The notes: generated by a model not told the origin, from the letters alone. 64,000 nucleotides of DNA from Verrucomicrobiaceae bacterium (GCA_016795365.1 JAEUHN010000011.1:25770-89769); one strand, 5' to 3'. Shown: positions 25,536 through 35,004, numbered from the stretch's first letter. Numbers and translations: made by a program.

Positions 25536-26849
25536 ATGAATCGACGCTCCTTCTTTTCTTCCGCCACGGCCACCAGCCTGCTCGCCACCGCACCTTACGT
25601 GATCGGACAGAGCAACGAACGCATCTATCGTGCCGCCTTGATCGGGAGTGGTTGGTGGGGGATGAACTTGCTGCGTGAAGGGCTCGATTCGAAGCGGCTC
25701 AAGTGCGTGGCGCTGGCCGATGTGGATGAGAACGCGCGCAACGCTTCAGCGGATGAAGTTGAAGGCCTGACCGGCAGCAAACCGAAGGCCTACAAGGACT
25801 ATCGCGAACTGCTCGCGGCGGAGAAGCCGGACCTTGTCATCATCGCGACGCCGGACCATTGGCATGCGCTGACGGCGATCGCGTCGCTCAAAGCGGGTGC
25901 GCATGTGCTCGTCGAAAAGCCCACGGGGCACACGGTGAAGGAAAGCCGTGCCATGGTGAACGCCGCGCAGGCGGCGGGCAAGGTGGTGCAGGTAGGACTG
26001 CATCGTCGGCTGGGGCCTCACCATGTGGAGGCGCATGAGTTTCTGAAGTCCGGCAAGGTGGGCGACATCGGATCGGTTCGTTGCTTTGTCACGGGCGGTG
26101 GAGCGCGCAAGGAGACGCCCACGAAGAACAGCGAGCCGCCTGCGGGACTCGATTGGGACATGTGGTGTGGACCTGCTCCGCTGCGCCCGTTTAACAAGAA
26201 ACTGCACCCAGGTGCCTGGCGCAGCTGGCTGGACTTTGGCAACGGGCAGCTCGGCGACTGGGGCGTGCACTGGCTGGATCAGGTGCTGTGGTGGTCGGAA
26301 GAAAAGTGGCCCAAGCGGGTCTTCTCCACAGGTGGTCGTCCGGTGCTCGGGCCCGTGGTTTTGACTCAAGAGGAGCAGACCTCGGATGCGCCCGACTCGC
26401 AGGTGGCGGTGTTCCAGTTCGAAGGGTTCACTGCGACCTGGGAGCATCGCAAGTTTGCAGACAACAATGCCGAGAAACACAAAATCGGCGCTTACTTCTA
26501 CGGCACCAAGGGCACCTTGCATGTCGGCTGGCGCGATGGCTGGACGTTTTATCCGGCGAACGCCAAGGAGCAGATCATCCATGGCGACTCGAAGCTCCAG
26601 GAGCCGGATGGACACAACCTTCAGCTCCTGTGGGCGGACTTCCTGAAGGCCATCGACAACAACACGAAGCCTGCGTGCGACATCGAGTCCGCGCATCGCT
26701 CGTCCGTTCTGCCTATGCTCGGCATGCTCTCGATGAAGATCGGGCGCAGCATCGAATGGGATGGCGCGAAGGAGCAGATCGTGGGCGATGTGGCGGCCAA
26801 TGAACTCCTCGCCCGGAAGTATCGCGGTCCGTGGGAGTATCCGGTCTAA
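25536..26849 (+). CDS. Tat-exported Gfo/Idh/MocA family oxidoreductase
   Basis: A 437-residue protein with a Tat-like leader (MNRRSFFSSATATSLLATAP), a Rossmann fold (AALIGSGWWGMNLLREGL), the family motif VLVEKPTGHTVKESRAMV (EKP) and VGLHRRLGPHHVEAHEFL, then the alpha/beta sheet dimerisation domain. These enzymes are NAD(P)-dependent sugar or inositol dehydrogenases. Exported versions, common in Planctomycetes and Verrucomicrobia, probably carry a tightly bound cofactor. The start at 25536 is set by the leader. The phosphatase gene starts 3 bases downstream. Confidence 0.9.
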   Translation: MNRRSFFSSATATSLLATAPYVIGQSNERIYRAALIGSGWWGMNLLREGLDSKRLKCVALADVDENARNASADEVEGLTGSKPKAYKDYRELLAAEKPDLVIIATPDHWHALTAIASLKAGAHVLVEKPTGHTVKESRAMVNAAQAAGKVVQVGLHRRLGPHHVEAHEFLKSGKVGDIGSVRCFVTGGGARKETPTKNSEPPAGLDWDMWCGPAPLRPFNKKLHPGAWRSWLDFGNGQLGDWGVHWLDQVLWWSEEKWPKRVFSTGGRPVLGPVVLTQEEQTSDAPDSQVAVFQFEGFTATWEHRKFADNNAEKHKIGAYFYGTKGTLHVGWRDGWTFYPANAKEQIIHGDSKLQEPDGHNLQLLWADFLKAIDNNTKPACDIESAHRSSVLPMLGMLSMKIGRSIEWDGAKEQIVGDVAANELLARKYRGPWEYPV

Positions 26850-26852
26850 GTC

Positions 26853-27341
26853 ATGAGTGAGAAGAACTTTAAACTGCTCTTCGTCTGCATGGGCAACATC
26901 TGCCGTTCACCTGCGGCCGAGGGCGTGATGCTCCACAAGGTTCGTGAGGCTGGGCTGGCGAACCGCATCGAGATCGACTCCGCAGGGACGGGCGGATGGC
27001 ATGCGGGAGATGCTCCCGATTCGCGCATGAGGAAACATGCGCAGCAACGTGGCTACGCTTTGGACAGCGTTGCAAGACAGGTGCGGATGCAGGACTTCAC
27101 GGACTTCGATTTGATCCTCGTGATGGACCAGCAAAACCTGCGTGAGATTCGTCCCTTCGCCTCTGATCCTTCGTTGATGAAGAAGGTGCGGTTGTTTTGT
27201 GAGTTTGCTGAGGACCGCGAGGAAATCGAGGTGCCCGATCCCTACTACGGTGGGGAGGCTGGCTTCGAGCAGGTGCTGGACATCGTGGAGAATGGCTGCG
27301 ACCACCTGCTGGCGCACATCCAGCGCGAACTTCATGCTTAG
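26853..27341 (+). CDS. Low-molecular-weight protein-tyrosine phosphatase
   Basis: A 162-residue cytoplasmic enzyme. The P-loop is VCMGNICRSPAAEG (CX5R-S, residues 9-22), and the catalytic acid is in VPDPYYGGEAGFEQVLDIVE (DPYY motif). All residues for phosphatase activity appear intact. It could act on phosphotyrosine kinases of polysaccharide synthesis or other small phosphoesters. It overlaps the next gene by 8 bases. Confidence 0.93.
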   Translation: MSEKNFKLLFVCMGNICRSPAAEGVMLHKVREAGLANRIEIDSAGTGGWHAGDAPDSRMRKHAQQRGYALDSVARQVRMQDFTDFDLILVMDQQNLREIRPFASDPSLMKKVRLFCEFAEDREEIEVPDPYYGGEAGFEQVLDIVENGCDHLLAHIQRELHA

Positions 27342-28413
27342 CCGAACGATCACCTCTGTCGAAGAAGCCTGTGCGCTGATCCGCGAGGGCCGCAGTTTCG
27401 CGGTGTGGGGCGGGGGATCCAAAGGCGGACTCAGGGCGCAAACCGAGGGCGCCGTGCCGCTCGACATGCGGCGGTTCGCGGGCATCACGGAGTATGATCC
27501 TGGCGAGTTCACCTTCACTGCGAAGGCGGGCACGATGCTGAAGGACATTGCGAAGGTGCTGGCGGAGGCGGGGCAGTATTTGCCCTTCGATCCCATGCTC
27601 ACGGAGCCCGTGGCGACCCTTGGCGGCTGCATTGCCTCAGGCTTCAGTGGCCCAGGACGGTTCCGTTACGGAGGCCTGCGGGACTTCATCATCGGAATCA
27701 AGTTCATTGATGGTCGTGGCAGTCTCGTCACCGGCGGTGGCAAGGTGGTCAAGAACGCGGCGGGCTTTGATTTCCCGAAGCTCATGGTTGGTTCGTGCGG
27801 GCGACTGGGAGTGATCACGGAGGCAACGTTCAAGGTTTTCCCCAAGCCCAAAGCATCGCTCACCGCCATGGCGAAACTACCTCTGCTCACGCTGGCCAAC
27901 GAGACGGTGCGCTCGTTGTCGCGGCTGCCCTTTGACCTGGATGCGCTGGAATTGATGCCGCCTCACGAGGTGGTAATCCGCATCAGTGGTGAAGCCTCAG
28001 CTTTGCCCGCGCGGCTGGAGGCGATTTCAAAGGCGACGAACATCCGTTGGCGCGCGCTGTCAGCGGCGAGTGCGAACGAGATGTGGGAGTCGCTTACGCA
28101 GCTGAGCTGGGTGGATGGGTTTACAAGTCGAGTCCGAGTGCCGCTCACGACACAGCGCGTGGTGGAGATGGACGAGTTCCTCGAACGAAACGAGGTGTCG
28201 CGACTCTACAGCGTTGGAGCCAATGTGGCATGGATCGCCTGGCCGCCTTCGATCCCGGTGCAGGTGCTGAATGAGCAATTGCTGCGAATGAAGCTCGGAG
28301 GCTTGCAGTTGGATGGAGCCCCCACGCGACTTGGCATGAATGCGGCGAGCAAGGCGGAGGGGATTGTGAAGCGCGTGCTCGATCCTGAGAACAAATTCGG
28401 AGCCCTGCCATGA
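27334..28413 (+). CDS. glcE: Glycolate oxidase FAD-binding subunit GlcE
   Basis: A 359-residue protein with a PCMH-type FAD-binding domain: GGGSKGG, YLPFDPMLTEPVATLGGCIA, GPGRFRYGGLRDFIIGIKFI and KNAAGFDFPKLMVGSCGRLGVITE. The C-terminus is short and of the GlcE type. With GlcD and GlcF it forms the membrane-associated glycolate dehydrogenase that makes glyoxylate. The start at 27334 overlaps the phosphatase stop, and its own stop overlaps glcF in an ATGA, so expression is coupled. No glcD gene is in this window. Confidence 0.88.
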   Translation: MLSRTITSVEEACALIREGRSFAVWGGGSKGGLRAQTEGAVPLDMRRFAGITEYDPGEFTFTAKAGTMLKDIAKVLAEAGQYLPFDPMLTEPVATLGGCIASGFSGPGRFRYGGLRDFIIGIKFIDGRGSLVTGGGKVVKNAAGFDFPKLMVGSCGRLGVITEATFKVFPKPKASLTAMAKLPLLTLANETVRSLSRLPFDLDALELMPPHEVVIRISGEASALPARLEAISKATNIRWRALSAASANEMWESLTQLSWVDGFTSRVRVPLTTQRVVEMDEFLERNEVSRLYSVGANVAWIAWPPSIPVQVLNEQLLRMKLGGLQLDGAPTRLGMNAASKAEGIVKRVLDPENKFGALP

Positions 28414-29645
28414 AGCATAGCATTCCAGTCGAGCAATGTGGACATCACGGCGCAGCGATGGCAGCGGCGGTGCAGGCTTGCGTGCATTGTGGTTTCTGCC
28501 TGCCCACCTGTCCTACTTACCAGGTGATGGGCGAGGAGATGGATTCGCCTCGCGGTCGCATCACCCTGATGAAGCAAGTGCTGGAAGGCAAGCAGCCGCT
28601 GGAGACAGCGCTGCCTCATGTCGATGCCTGCCTCGGTTGTCTGTCGTGCGAGACCGCCTGCCCATCGGGTGTGCAGTATCGCGATCTGATCAGCCCCTTC
28701 CGCGCCTGGGCGGAGCCGCAGCGAGAGCGTCCGCGAATGGAGCGCATGCGGCGCTGGATGCTCATGAATGTGCTGCCCTATCGCTGGCGAATGGCCGTGG
28801 CGGTTCGACTTGGACTGATGGCAAGGCCGTTCCGCGAGGTGCTGCCGAAGGCGCTGGGACCGATGTTTGACCTGCTGCCACGACGATTGCCGAAGCGTGA
28901 AGTCCTCCGCGATCTTTATGAGGCCAAAGGTGAGCGTCGTGCGCGCGTGGCATTGCTGACCGGTTGTTCGCAGCAAGTGCTCGCGCCCGAGATCAATGCG
29001 GCGACCATTCGTGTGCTGCAATCGCAGGGTGTGGAGGTGGTGGTGCCGCGTCGGCAGGAGTGCTGTGGCGCTTTGGCTTGGCATGTGGGTGATGAGGCGC
29101 GTGCGGTGAAGTCGGCGAAGGCGAATGTGGCGGCCTTTCCCACGGACGTGGATGCGATCCTCACCAACGCAGCAGGTTGCGGCTCCACCTTGCATGAGTA
29201 TCCGCTGATCATGGGCGACGAGGCGAAGGCGTTCGCAGCCAAAGTGCAGGACGTGGCGCAGTTCCTTGACGCCCTGGGTTTCCGGGTGCCGGACAAGGAG
29301 CGCAAGGTCACGGTGGTGATGCAGGATGCCTGCCACTTGCTGCACGGGCAGCGAGTGCAGAGCGCCCCTCGCCGACTGCTCGCCAAGTTCCCAGGAGTGA
29401 CGATCCGTGAGGTGGCCGATCCCGAGCTGTGCTGTGGCTCGGCGGGGAGCTACAATCTGGAGCATCCTGAGGTGGCTGCCGAACTTGGCCGACGCAAAGC
29501 GGAGACTCTGCTTGCAGCCAAAGCTGACGTCTGCGTCACGGGCAACATAGGATGCCTAATGCAACTCCGTTTTCACCTGGGTGTTCGGCTGAGGGTCACT
29601 CATACGATGGTGCTGGTTGACGAATACTTGAGAGATTTAGGGTGA
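28410..29645 (+). CDS. glcF: Glycolate oxidase iron-sulfur subunit GlcF
   Basis: A 411-residue electron-transfer subunit. Two [4Fe-4S] motifs lie near the N-terminus, CVHCGFCLPTCPTY (from residue 24) and CLGCLSCETACPSGVQY, followed by two CCG domains, QECCGALAWHVGDE and LCCGSAGSYNLEHPEVAAEL, a layout shared by GlcF and heterodisulfide-reductase-D-like proteins. It is the last gene of the run that starts at metG. Confidence 0.93.
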   Translation: MKHSIPVEQCGHHGAAMAAAVQACVHCGFCLPTCPTYQVMGEEMDSPRGRITLMKQVLEGKQPLETALPHVDACLGCLSCETACPSGVQYRDLISPFRAWAEPQRERPRMERMRRWMLMNVLPYRWRMAVAVRLGLMARPFREVLPKALGPMFDLLPRRLPKREVLRDLYEAKGERRARVALLTGCSQQVLAPEINAATIRVLQSQGVEVVVPRRQECCGALAWHVGDEARAVKSAKANVAAFPTDVDAILTNAAGCGSTLHEYPLIMGDEAKAFAAKVQDVAQFLDALGFRVPDKERKVTVVMQDACHLLHGQRVQSAPRRLLAKFPGVTIREVADPELCCGSAGSYNLEHPEVAAELGRRKAETLLAAKADVCVTGNIGCLMQLRFHLGVRLRVTHTMVLVDEYLRDLG

Positions 29646-29731
29646 AAAATAATAGTGGTCCGCGTAACATGCCTGGGGCTTGTCCGCATTAGAGATCGGA
29701 CCGGTCTGATGTCCTGGTCTGTTCTCCGATC

Positions 29732-29992
29732 ATGAAACCACCCCCTTCTTCCATACCCATCCCCACCAAGACTCTCCTCAGAGCGATCTACTGGACGGTT
29801 CTGGCAGCCATTGTCGTCGCCTTCACCGCATGGTGGCTGGCGATCCATCACTCTCACAATCGTTCGCTCCAGAAAGCCGATGGCAGGAGGTCTGTGGAGC
29901 CCGCGGAAAGCAAGTCGTGGCGGGTGGAAGTGGCGAGTGAACTGTCGTCTGCGGCCTCAGGCTATCAGCTCCGCACCGATGCCAAGGACTGA
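29732..29992 (+). CDS. Hypothetical single-pass membrane protein
   Basis: An 86-residue protein with a proline-rich N-terminus, one transmembrane helix (about residues 20-38, TVLAAIVVAFTAWWLAI) and a polar C-terminal region. No family is recognised. It lies alone between glcF and the dienelactone hydrolase gene, and an inverted repeat ends at its start codon. Confidence 0.45.
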   Translation: MKPPPSSIPIPTKTLLRAIYWTVLAAIVVAFTAWWLAIHHSHNRSLQKADGRRSVEPAESKSWRVEVASELSSAASGYQLRTDAKD

Positions 29993-30060
29993 GTTGTTGT
30001 GATCGCGGCAAGCAGTGGAGTCTTGACCTCGGGAAGGGAACCCGATATGCACAAGCACAC

Positions 30061-30834
30061 ATGAAAACCTCGCTTGCCCTCATTGCTTCCTTCTTTGTTT
30101 CCGTCGCCTCGGCTGAGGTGGTGGAGAAGACCGTTGAATACACCTCCGCCGGAGTCCTGTGCGAAGGACTTCATGTGGTGGACAACGCTAAGACGGGCAC
30201 CTTGCCATCCGTGCTGGTGGTTCATCAGTGGACCGGGGTAAGTGAGAACGAGAAAATGCGTGCGCGGATGCTTGCGGAACTTGGCTACAATGTGTTCGTC
30301 GCCGATGTTTATGGCAAAGGTGTCCGTCCGCCGGGACCTCCAGCTTCGGCGAAGGAAGCAGGCAAATACAAGGCCGATCGTGCCTTGCTTCGTCAGCGCT
30401 TGAATGATGCCCTGGCCGAACTGAAGAAGCTGCCGCAAACCAATGCGTCCAAGCTTGCGGCCATCGGCTACTGCTTCGGTGGCACCGGCGTCATCGAGCT
30501 GGCCCGGAGCGGGGCCGAAGTGTCGGGAGTGGTGAGTTTCCATGGAGGACTCGATTCGCCCACGCCTGCCGACGGCAAGAACATCAAAGGCGAAGTGCTG
30601 GCCCTGCACGGTGCCGATGATCCCTTTGTTCCAGCGGCCGATGTGAAGGCCTTCGAAGATGAGCTGACCTCTGCGGGCGTGAAGTATGAACTCGTGAAGT
30701 ATCCGGGTGCGGTGCATGCCTTCACGCAAAAGGCTGCGGGTGACGATCCCAAGAAAGGAGCTGCCTACAATGCCGATGCGGATACCAAAAGCTGGCTGGC
30801 CATGAAGGCCTTCTTTGATCGCATCCTGAAGTGA
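30061..30834 (+). CDS. Exported dienelactone hydrolase family protein
   Basis: A 257-residue alpha/beta hydrolase with a signal peptide (MKTSLALIASFFVSVASA). The DLH triad is visible: Cys nucleophile in AIGYCFGGTGVIELA, Asp in ALHGADDPFVPAADV, and His in YPGAVHAFTQ. The family hydrolyses cyclic or activated esters. The periplasmic substrate is unknown. The gene ends 21 bases before the next. Confidence 0.9.
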   Translation: MKTSLALIASFFVSVASAEVVEKTVEYTSAGVLCEGLHVVDNAKTGTLPSVLVVHQWTGVSENEKMRARMLAELGYNVFVADVYGKGVRPPGPPASAKEAGKYKADRALLRQRLNDALAELKKLPQTNASKLAAIGYCFGGTGVIELARSGAEVSGVVSFHGGLDSPTPADGKNIKGEVLALHGADDPFVPAADVKAFEDELTSAGVKYELVKYPGAVHAFTQKAAGDDPKKGAAYNADADTKSWLAMKAFFDRILK

Positions 30835-30855
30835 ACCCTCAGCGGCGCTGACTGA

Positions 30856-31290
30856 ATGCGAATCTTCTGGGGAATCATCAGTGGGCTTGTGGGGGTGGTT
30901 CTCCTCATGGGAATTATCGACAATGTCGTCACTCGCGAGCAGAGGCATGGACTGAGCTGGGTGGTGGACGGCTGGTTGACCATCAATTTCTTGCTCAGTG
31001 CTGTGTGCTGCTTCCGCAGCTCCCAATGGTGGCTGTCTCGTCTGAAGTGCTCGCGTTGCCAAAGCCATGCGCTACAGCCTTCGGTGGTGACGATTAACCG
31101 GGTAGGTCCGCTGGCGATCCTCCTGGGAGGTGCCGTGTTCATGATCGCGTGGGGACTGGCGCGCGGACGCAATGTGGTGTGCGCTGACTGTTGGCAGAAT
31201 CAGATTCGCAGCACGGTTGGGACGTGGCTGGCACGAAGCTGGGTTTTGAGCGTGATCGTGTCTTTGATCGATAACTTGGCGAATCCTTGA
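30856..31290 (+). CDS. Hypothetical membrane protein with two CxxC pairs
   Basis: A 144-residue protein with about three hydrophobic segments (residues 5-22, around 37-52 and around 77-97). Two cysteine pairs, CSRCQSH and CADCWQN, flank the third helix and could together bind one metal ion as a split zinc ribbon. I do not recognise the family. It follows the dienelactone hydrolase gene on the same strand. Confidence 0.5.
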   Translation: MRIFWGIISGLVGVVLLMGIIDNVVTREQRHGLSWVVDGWLTINFLLSAVCCFRSSQWWLSRLKCSRCQSHALQPSVVTINRVGPLAILLGGAVFMIAWGLARGRNVVCADCWQNQIRSTVGTWLARSWVLSVIVSLIDNLANP

Positions 31291-31348
31291 GGATGGAATT
31301 CCCGTGGTTCTAGCCCTTGAAGAAAATTAAACTTTCCTAAAGCATCTG

Positions 31349-32278
31349 ATGCCTCTACTCTCGACCGTGAACTTGCAGCGCATGTATTTAAGTATCTGGA
31401 TTGGCATCGCCATGAGCACCTCGCAGACCGGGTGCTCGGTTTTCAAACATAAAGATGCAGATCCGACCGCTGGATTGCAGATCCGGCGGGCCACCCCGGC
31501 GCAGGGAGACCCCAATAAGCAGGGGCGCACCGTGGCCGGCATTCAGAATCCAGATTCACCCCTGCCCAAGGTGCCGCCACCCGGCGTTCGCACTCGCTAT
31601 TCGAGTGTGCACACAGACGAGATGGTCCTGGCCTTCACCTTTGATGATGGTCCTCATGCCACCAACACTCCGAAGCTGCTGGATGAACTCAAAGCGCGGA
31701 ACATCAAGGCGACCTTTTATCTGGTGGGCGAGAACGTGAAACGCTACCCTCAGATCGTCCGGCGTATCGTCGAGGAAGGTCATGAGATCGGCAATCACAC
31801 CTACACGCATCCCACGCTCACGGCGCGGTCCGATGCGGTGATTCGGTCCGAGATGCAGCGCACGGCGGATGCCATTCGCGAAGCTTCGGGCTACGTGCCG
31901 CACACGATGCGTCCGCCCGGTGGTGCGATCAACAAGCGCATCGAGCAATGGATCTTCGACGAGTTCGGCTACAGCACCGTGCTGTGGTCGGTGGACCCGA
32001 TGGACTGGAAGCGTCCAGGCGTGAGCGTGGTGCAGAGCCGTCTGCTCAATGCGGCTCACAAGGGAGCCATCATGCTGGCCCACGACATTCACGCCCCCAC
32101 GATCACGGCGGTGCCCAAGGTTTTCGATGAACTGCTCGCCCGGGGCTATCGGTTTGTCACCGTCAGCCAGCTGCTGAACCTCGAGAAGCAGACCATACCT
32201 GTGGGCGTGGTGGTCCATCCCGGTGAAGAAGTGCAGCCGGTCGAGACCGTGGCCAAGCCGGGAGAACCGCGCTCGTAG
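31349..32278 (+). CDS. Polysaccharide deacetylase (NodB homology) lipoprotein
   Basis: A 309-residue protein with a lipoprotein signal (lipobox SQTGC near residue 29) and a NodB domain. Catalytic motifs are all present: TFDDGPH (motif 1, metal Asp), GNHTYTHPTL (metal His pair), MRPPGGAINKR (motif 3), LWSVDPMDWKRPG (motif 4) and MLAHDIHAPT (motif 5). It probably removes N- or O-acetyl groups from chitin-like, peptidoglycan or exopolysaccharide chains at the outer envelope. An ATG at 31382 would also give a lipoprotein. Confidence 0.93.
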   Translation: MPLLSTVNLQRMYLSIWIGIAMSTSQTGCSVFKHKDADPTAGLQIRRATPAQGDPNKQGRTVAGIQNPDSPLPKVPPPGVRTRYSSVHTDEMVLAFTFDDGPHATNTPKLLDELKARNIKATFYLVGENVKRYPQIVRRIVEEGHEIGNHTYTHPTLTARSDAVIRSEMQRTADAIREASGYVPHTMRPPGGAINKRIEQWIFDEFGYSTVLWSVDPMDWKRPGVSVVQSRLLNAAHKGAIMLAHDIHAPTITAVPKVFDELLARGYRFVTVSQLLNLEKQTIPVGVVVHPGEEVQPVETVAKPGEPRS

Positions 32279-32322
32279 TTGCTCGCGATCTTTCAGGGCG
32301 ACATGACGTTTCGCGATGCTCC

Positions 32323-34062
32323 ATGATTGGTGAAGCCTATTTCGATCTGCGCGAGCGCCTTGGCAAAGACCTGTTCCTGCTCGCCCAGGTGGTGCGCGAA
32401 CATGGCGGCACGGCGGATGATGTGCAGATCCTGGAGAACCTCGTTGCCGGGCTGAACGATCCCTTTGTCTTCGTCGTGGTGGGCGAAGTGAACGTGGGCA
32501 AGTCCACCTTCCTCAATGCCCTGTTCGGCGCCGAGTTTTCGCGCACGGGTGTGATGCCCACGACGGACAAGATTTACTTCTTCAAGCATGGGCCCGTCGT
32601 GCAATCGACGCCCATCGCTCCCACGGTCGAAGAGGTCCGCGTGCCCTGCGACTTCCTCAAGAATTTCCACATCGTGGATACGCCCGGCACGAACTCGATC
32701 GAGGGCGAGCACCAGCAGATCACTGAGAAGTTTGTGCCGGCAGCCGACCTTGTGGTCTTCGTGTTCAGTGCGCTCAATCCCTGGGGAGCCTCGGCGTGGC
32801 AGTTTCTCGACAAGGTGCACCGCCAGTGGATGCGCCATGTGATCTTTGTGTTGCAGCAGTGCGATCTGCGCACCCCGGAGGAATTGCAGGTCATCACCGA
32901 CTACATGCGCCAGCTGTGCCAGCAACGTTTTGGCCGGGAGTTTCCGCTGTTTCCCGTCTCGGCGAAGAAGGCGTTCCTGGCCCGCAGCTCAGGCATTGAT
33001 CGCGAGCGCTTGATGGCTGAGAGCGGCTACGAGGCGCTCGAAGGGCATATCAATCAGGTGGTCACTCAGCAGCCAGCGCGTCTCGGCAAGCTTGGAGCCT
33101 CAGTCCGCCTCGCACGACAGGTGCTGGATCAAATCATGGAGCGGACCACTGCCACGCTCGATCTCATTCGAAAGGGCCGTGCCCTCATCGATGAGATGCA
33201 AGGCGAACGCGAAGTCCAGGTGGAGCGAACGAAGGGCAAATTTCAGCTCGCAGTCGAGGCATCTGACTTCGACTTTCGTGAGGCCGCATCGCGTATCGTG
33301 GCGCTTGCCGACGAGGGGCTGACCCCCAAGGCCGCCTTCAAACTGAAAGCCGAGGACACGCGCATTCCGAAGAACCTCGACCACAAGCTCTACCAGGACC
33401 TGCTCGCGAGCGCTGGTGAGCGCTGGCAGCAGATGGCGCATATTTTAGAAGACGATTTCAAGCGCTTCGAGAATTACATGGCTCACCACTGGCGCGGCGA
33501 ACTCTACCTTGGTGACCTTAAGGCCCATGAAGAGAACGAGCCTGCCAGCCAGGAAGCGCGGCGACGATTCACCGCGAAGGTGGACTCTACCTTGCGACGG
33601 TTCGTGCTGGGTCTGAAGATCGACGAAAGCCTCGAACCCGGGCTGTTGCGCACTCGCACGCAGGCCCGGCGCTTGCCCGTGGTGGCGGGCGTGCTCGGGC
33701 TGCTCGCCGTTGTGGCCGGTCTTTTGTTCGGCTGGCAGATGGGGCTTGGTGCTCTGGCCGTGGCTTCGATGATCGGTCTCGTGATGTATGCCTTGCTGGG
33801 TCGTGCCTTGCGGAACACTCGCGATCATCTGGTAGAGCACTTCGAGCAGGCGAGACCTTCCTTGACCCAGATGCTGCAGGAGCAGGTGCGTGATGAAACC
33901 GAGAACGCCTTTGGCCTCTTCACCCGCATCCTCCAGCCCTCCCGCGAGGACCTCGAGCTTCAGGAAACGCGCATTCATCAGCAGCTGGCGAAGCTTTTTG
34001 AGTTGAAGCAATCCTTGCAAAAGCTCGCCCAGGAGTTGCAAGCGGGCTCCGCATCTGCCTAA
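32323..34062 (+). CDS. Dynamin-family GTPase (bacterial dynamin-like)
   Basis: A 579-residue protein with an N-terminal GTPase domain: G1 GEVNVGKS at residues 54-61, G2 Thr80/81 in VMPTTDK, and G3 DTPG at 119-122. The G4 position reads QQCD rather than the usual N/TKxD, so nucleotide specificity may be altered. A long helical region follows with two adjacent transmembrane helices around residues 445-490 and a C-terminal coiled coil, matching bacterial dynamin-like proteins that remodel membranes. It lies 23 bases upstream of cdsA, a phospholipid-synthesis gene. Confidence 0.88.
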   Translation: MIGEAYFDLRERLGKDLFLLAQVVREHGGTADDVQILENLVAGLNDPFVFVVVGEVNVGKSTFLNALFGAEFSRTGVMPTTDKIYFFKHGPVVQSTPIAPTVEEVRVPCDFLKNFHIVDTPGTNSIEGEHQQITEKFVPAADLVVFVFSALNPWGASAWQFLDKVHRQWMRHVIFVLQQCDLRTPEELQVITDYMRQLCQQRFGREFPLFPVSAKKAFLARSSGIDRERLMAESGYEALEGHINQVVTQQPARLGKLGASVRLARQVLDQIMERTTATLDLIRKGRALIDEMQGEREVQVERTKGKFQLAVEASDFDFREAASRIVALADEGLTPKAAFKLKAEDTRIPKNLDHKLYQDLLASAGERWQQMAHILEDDFKRFENYMAHHWRGELYLGDLKAHEENEPASQEARRRFTAKVDSTLRRFVLGLKIDESLEPGLLRTRTQARRLPVVAGVLGLLAVVAGLLFGWQMGLGALAVASMIGLVMYALLGRALRNTRDHLVEHFEQARPSLTQMLQEQVRDETENAFGLFTRILQPSREDLELQETRIHQQLAKLFELKQSLQKLAQELQAGSASA

Positions 34063-34085
34063 TCTGAGCGATCCTATTACCGTTC

Positions 34086-34994
34086 ATGGAGTCCCCTCCC
34101 TCCGCCACCACCCCAGCTGCCTCGCCGAGCAAGCGACGAGTCTTTTTCTCCCGCCTCACCAGCACACTCGTGCTCTGGGCGGTGATCGGCATGGCGATTC
34201 AATGGAAAAGCCAAGCCCTGTTCGCAGGGGTCGCCTGCTTCTTCGGAGTGGCGGGAGCGGTCGAGTATTTCCGGCTGCTCGTCCGGCATTCACAGCCCCG
34301 TTCCTTCTCCGTCTTCGGCTTGGTGGTCTGCCTGGCCTATTGGACGGCCGTGGTGTGGCATGTGCTCACGAAGCGAACGGAGCCGCCGATGTGGTTCGAT
34401 CTGGCGGCGCTCACCGTGGCAGTCCAGGGAGCTTTCCTGCTTTGCTATCGTCACGAGCTTGAAGGCGAGGCCACGCTCCAGCGCATCTTCTCCGTCGTGT
34501 TTGGCGTCGTTTACACCGTCATCTTCTTCGGGTTCATCATGCGGCTCATGTATTTTCGTGCTGATGGAACGGAGCTGACGGGTGCCTTTTTGATGCTCTA
34601 CGTCATCATGGTAACGAAGTTCTCCGACATGGGCGCGTATGCCGTCGGATCGCTGATCGGCAAGCACAAGATGATCCCCCACATCAGCCCGGCGAAAAGT
34701 TGGGAGGGACTTGGTGGAGCAATGCTCGCTTCAACGATTGCCTCCGTGGTGCTGCTCGCCACGATCCCGGAAAAGCTCGCGCCGTTGAACTGGCTCCATG
34801 GCATGATTCTGGTGCCCATCCTCGTATTCGTCGCCGTTACGGGCGATCTCGCGGAGTCGGTGATCAAGCGCTGCCTCGCGATCAAAGACACGGGCCACAA
34901 GCTGCCTGGGATCGGCGGCATCCTCGACCTCACTGACAGCCTGCTTTTCACAGCGCCGATCTTCTACTTCTATTTGTCCGCTATTGCTCGTTAG
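34086..34994 (+). CDS. cdsA: Phosphatidate cytidylyltransferase
   Basis: A 302-residue integral membrane enzyme making CDP-diacylglycerol. About eight hydrophobic segments are seen. The C-terminal signature is DLAESVIKRCLAIKDTGHKL, then PGIGGILDLTDSLLF, with the metal-binding Asp residues; FSDMGAYAVGSLIGKHKMIP and ISPAKSWEG are also conserved. It is placed between the dynamin-like GTPase and dxr, 10 bases from the latter. Confidence 0.94.
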   Translation: MESPPSATTPAASPSKRRVFFSRLTSTLVLWAVIGMAIQWKSQALFAGVACFFGVAGAVEYFRLLVRHSQPRSFSVFGLVVCLAYWTAVVWHVLTKRTEPPMWFDLAALTVAVQGAFLLCYRHELEGEATLQRIFSVVFGVVYTVIFFGFIMRLMYFRADGTELTGAFLMLYVIMVTKFSDMGAYAVGSLIGKHKMIPHISPAKSWEGLGGAMLASTIASVVLLATIPEKLAPLNWLHGMILVPILVFVAVTGDLAESVIKRCLAIKDTGHKLPGIGGILDLTDSLLFTAPIFYFYLSAIAR

Positions 34995-35004
34995 ACGTTA
35001 TCGC

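Noticed and set aside
28206..29465. 419-codon minus-strand frame opposite glcE and glcF
   Set aside because: It is antisense to clear GlcE and GlcF motifs, and the translation is His/Arg/Gln-rich without domains.
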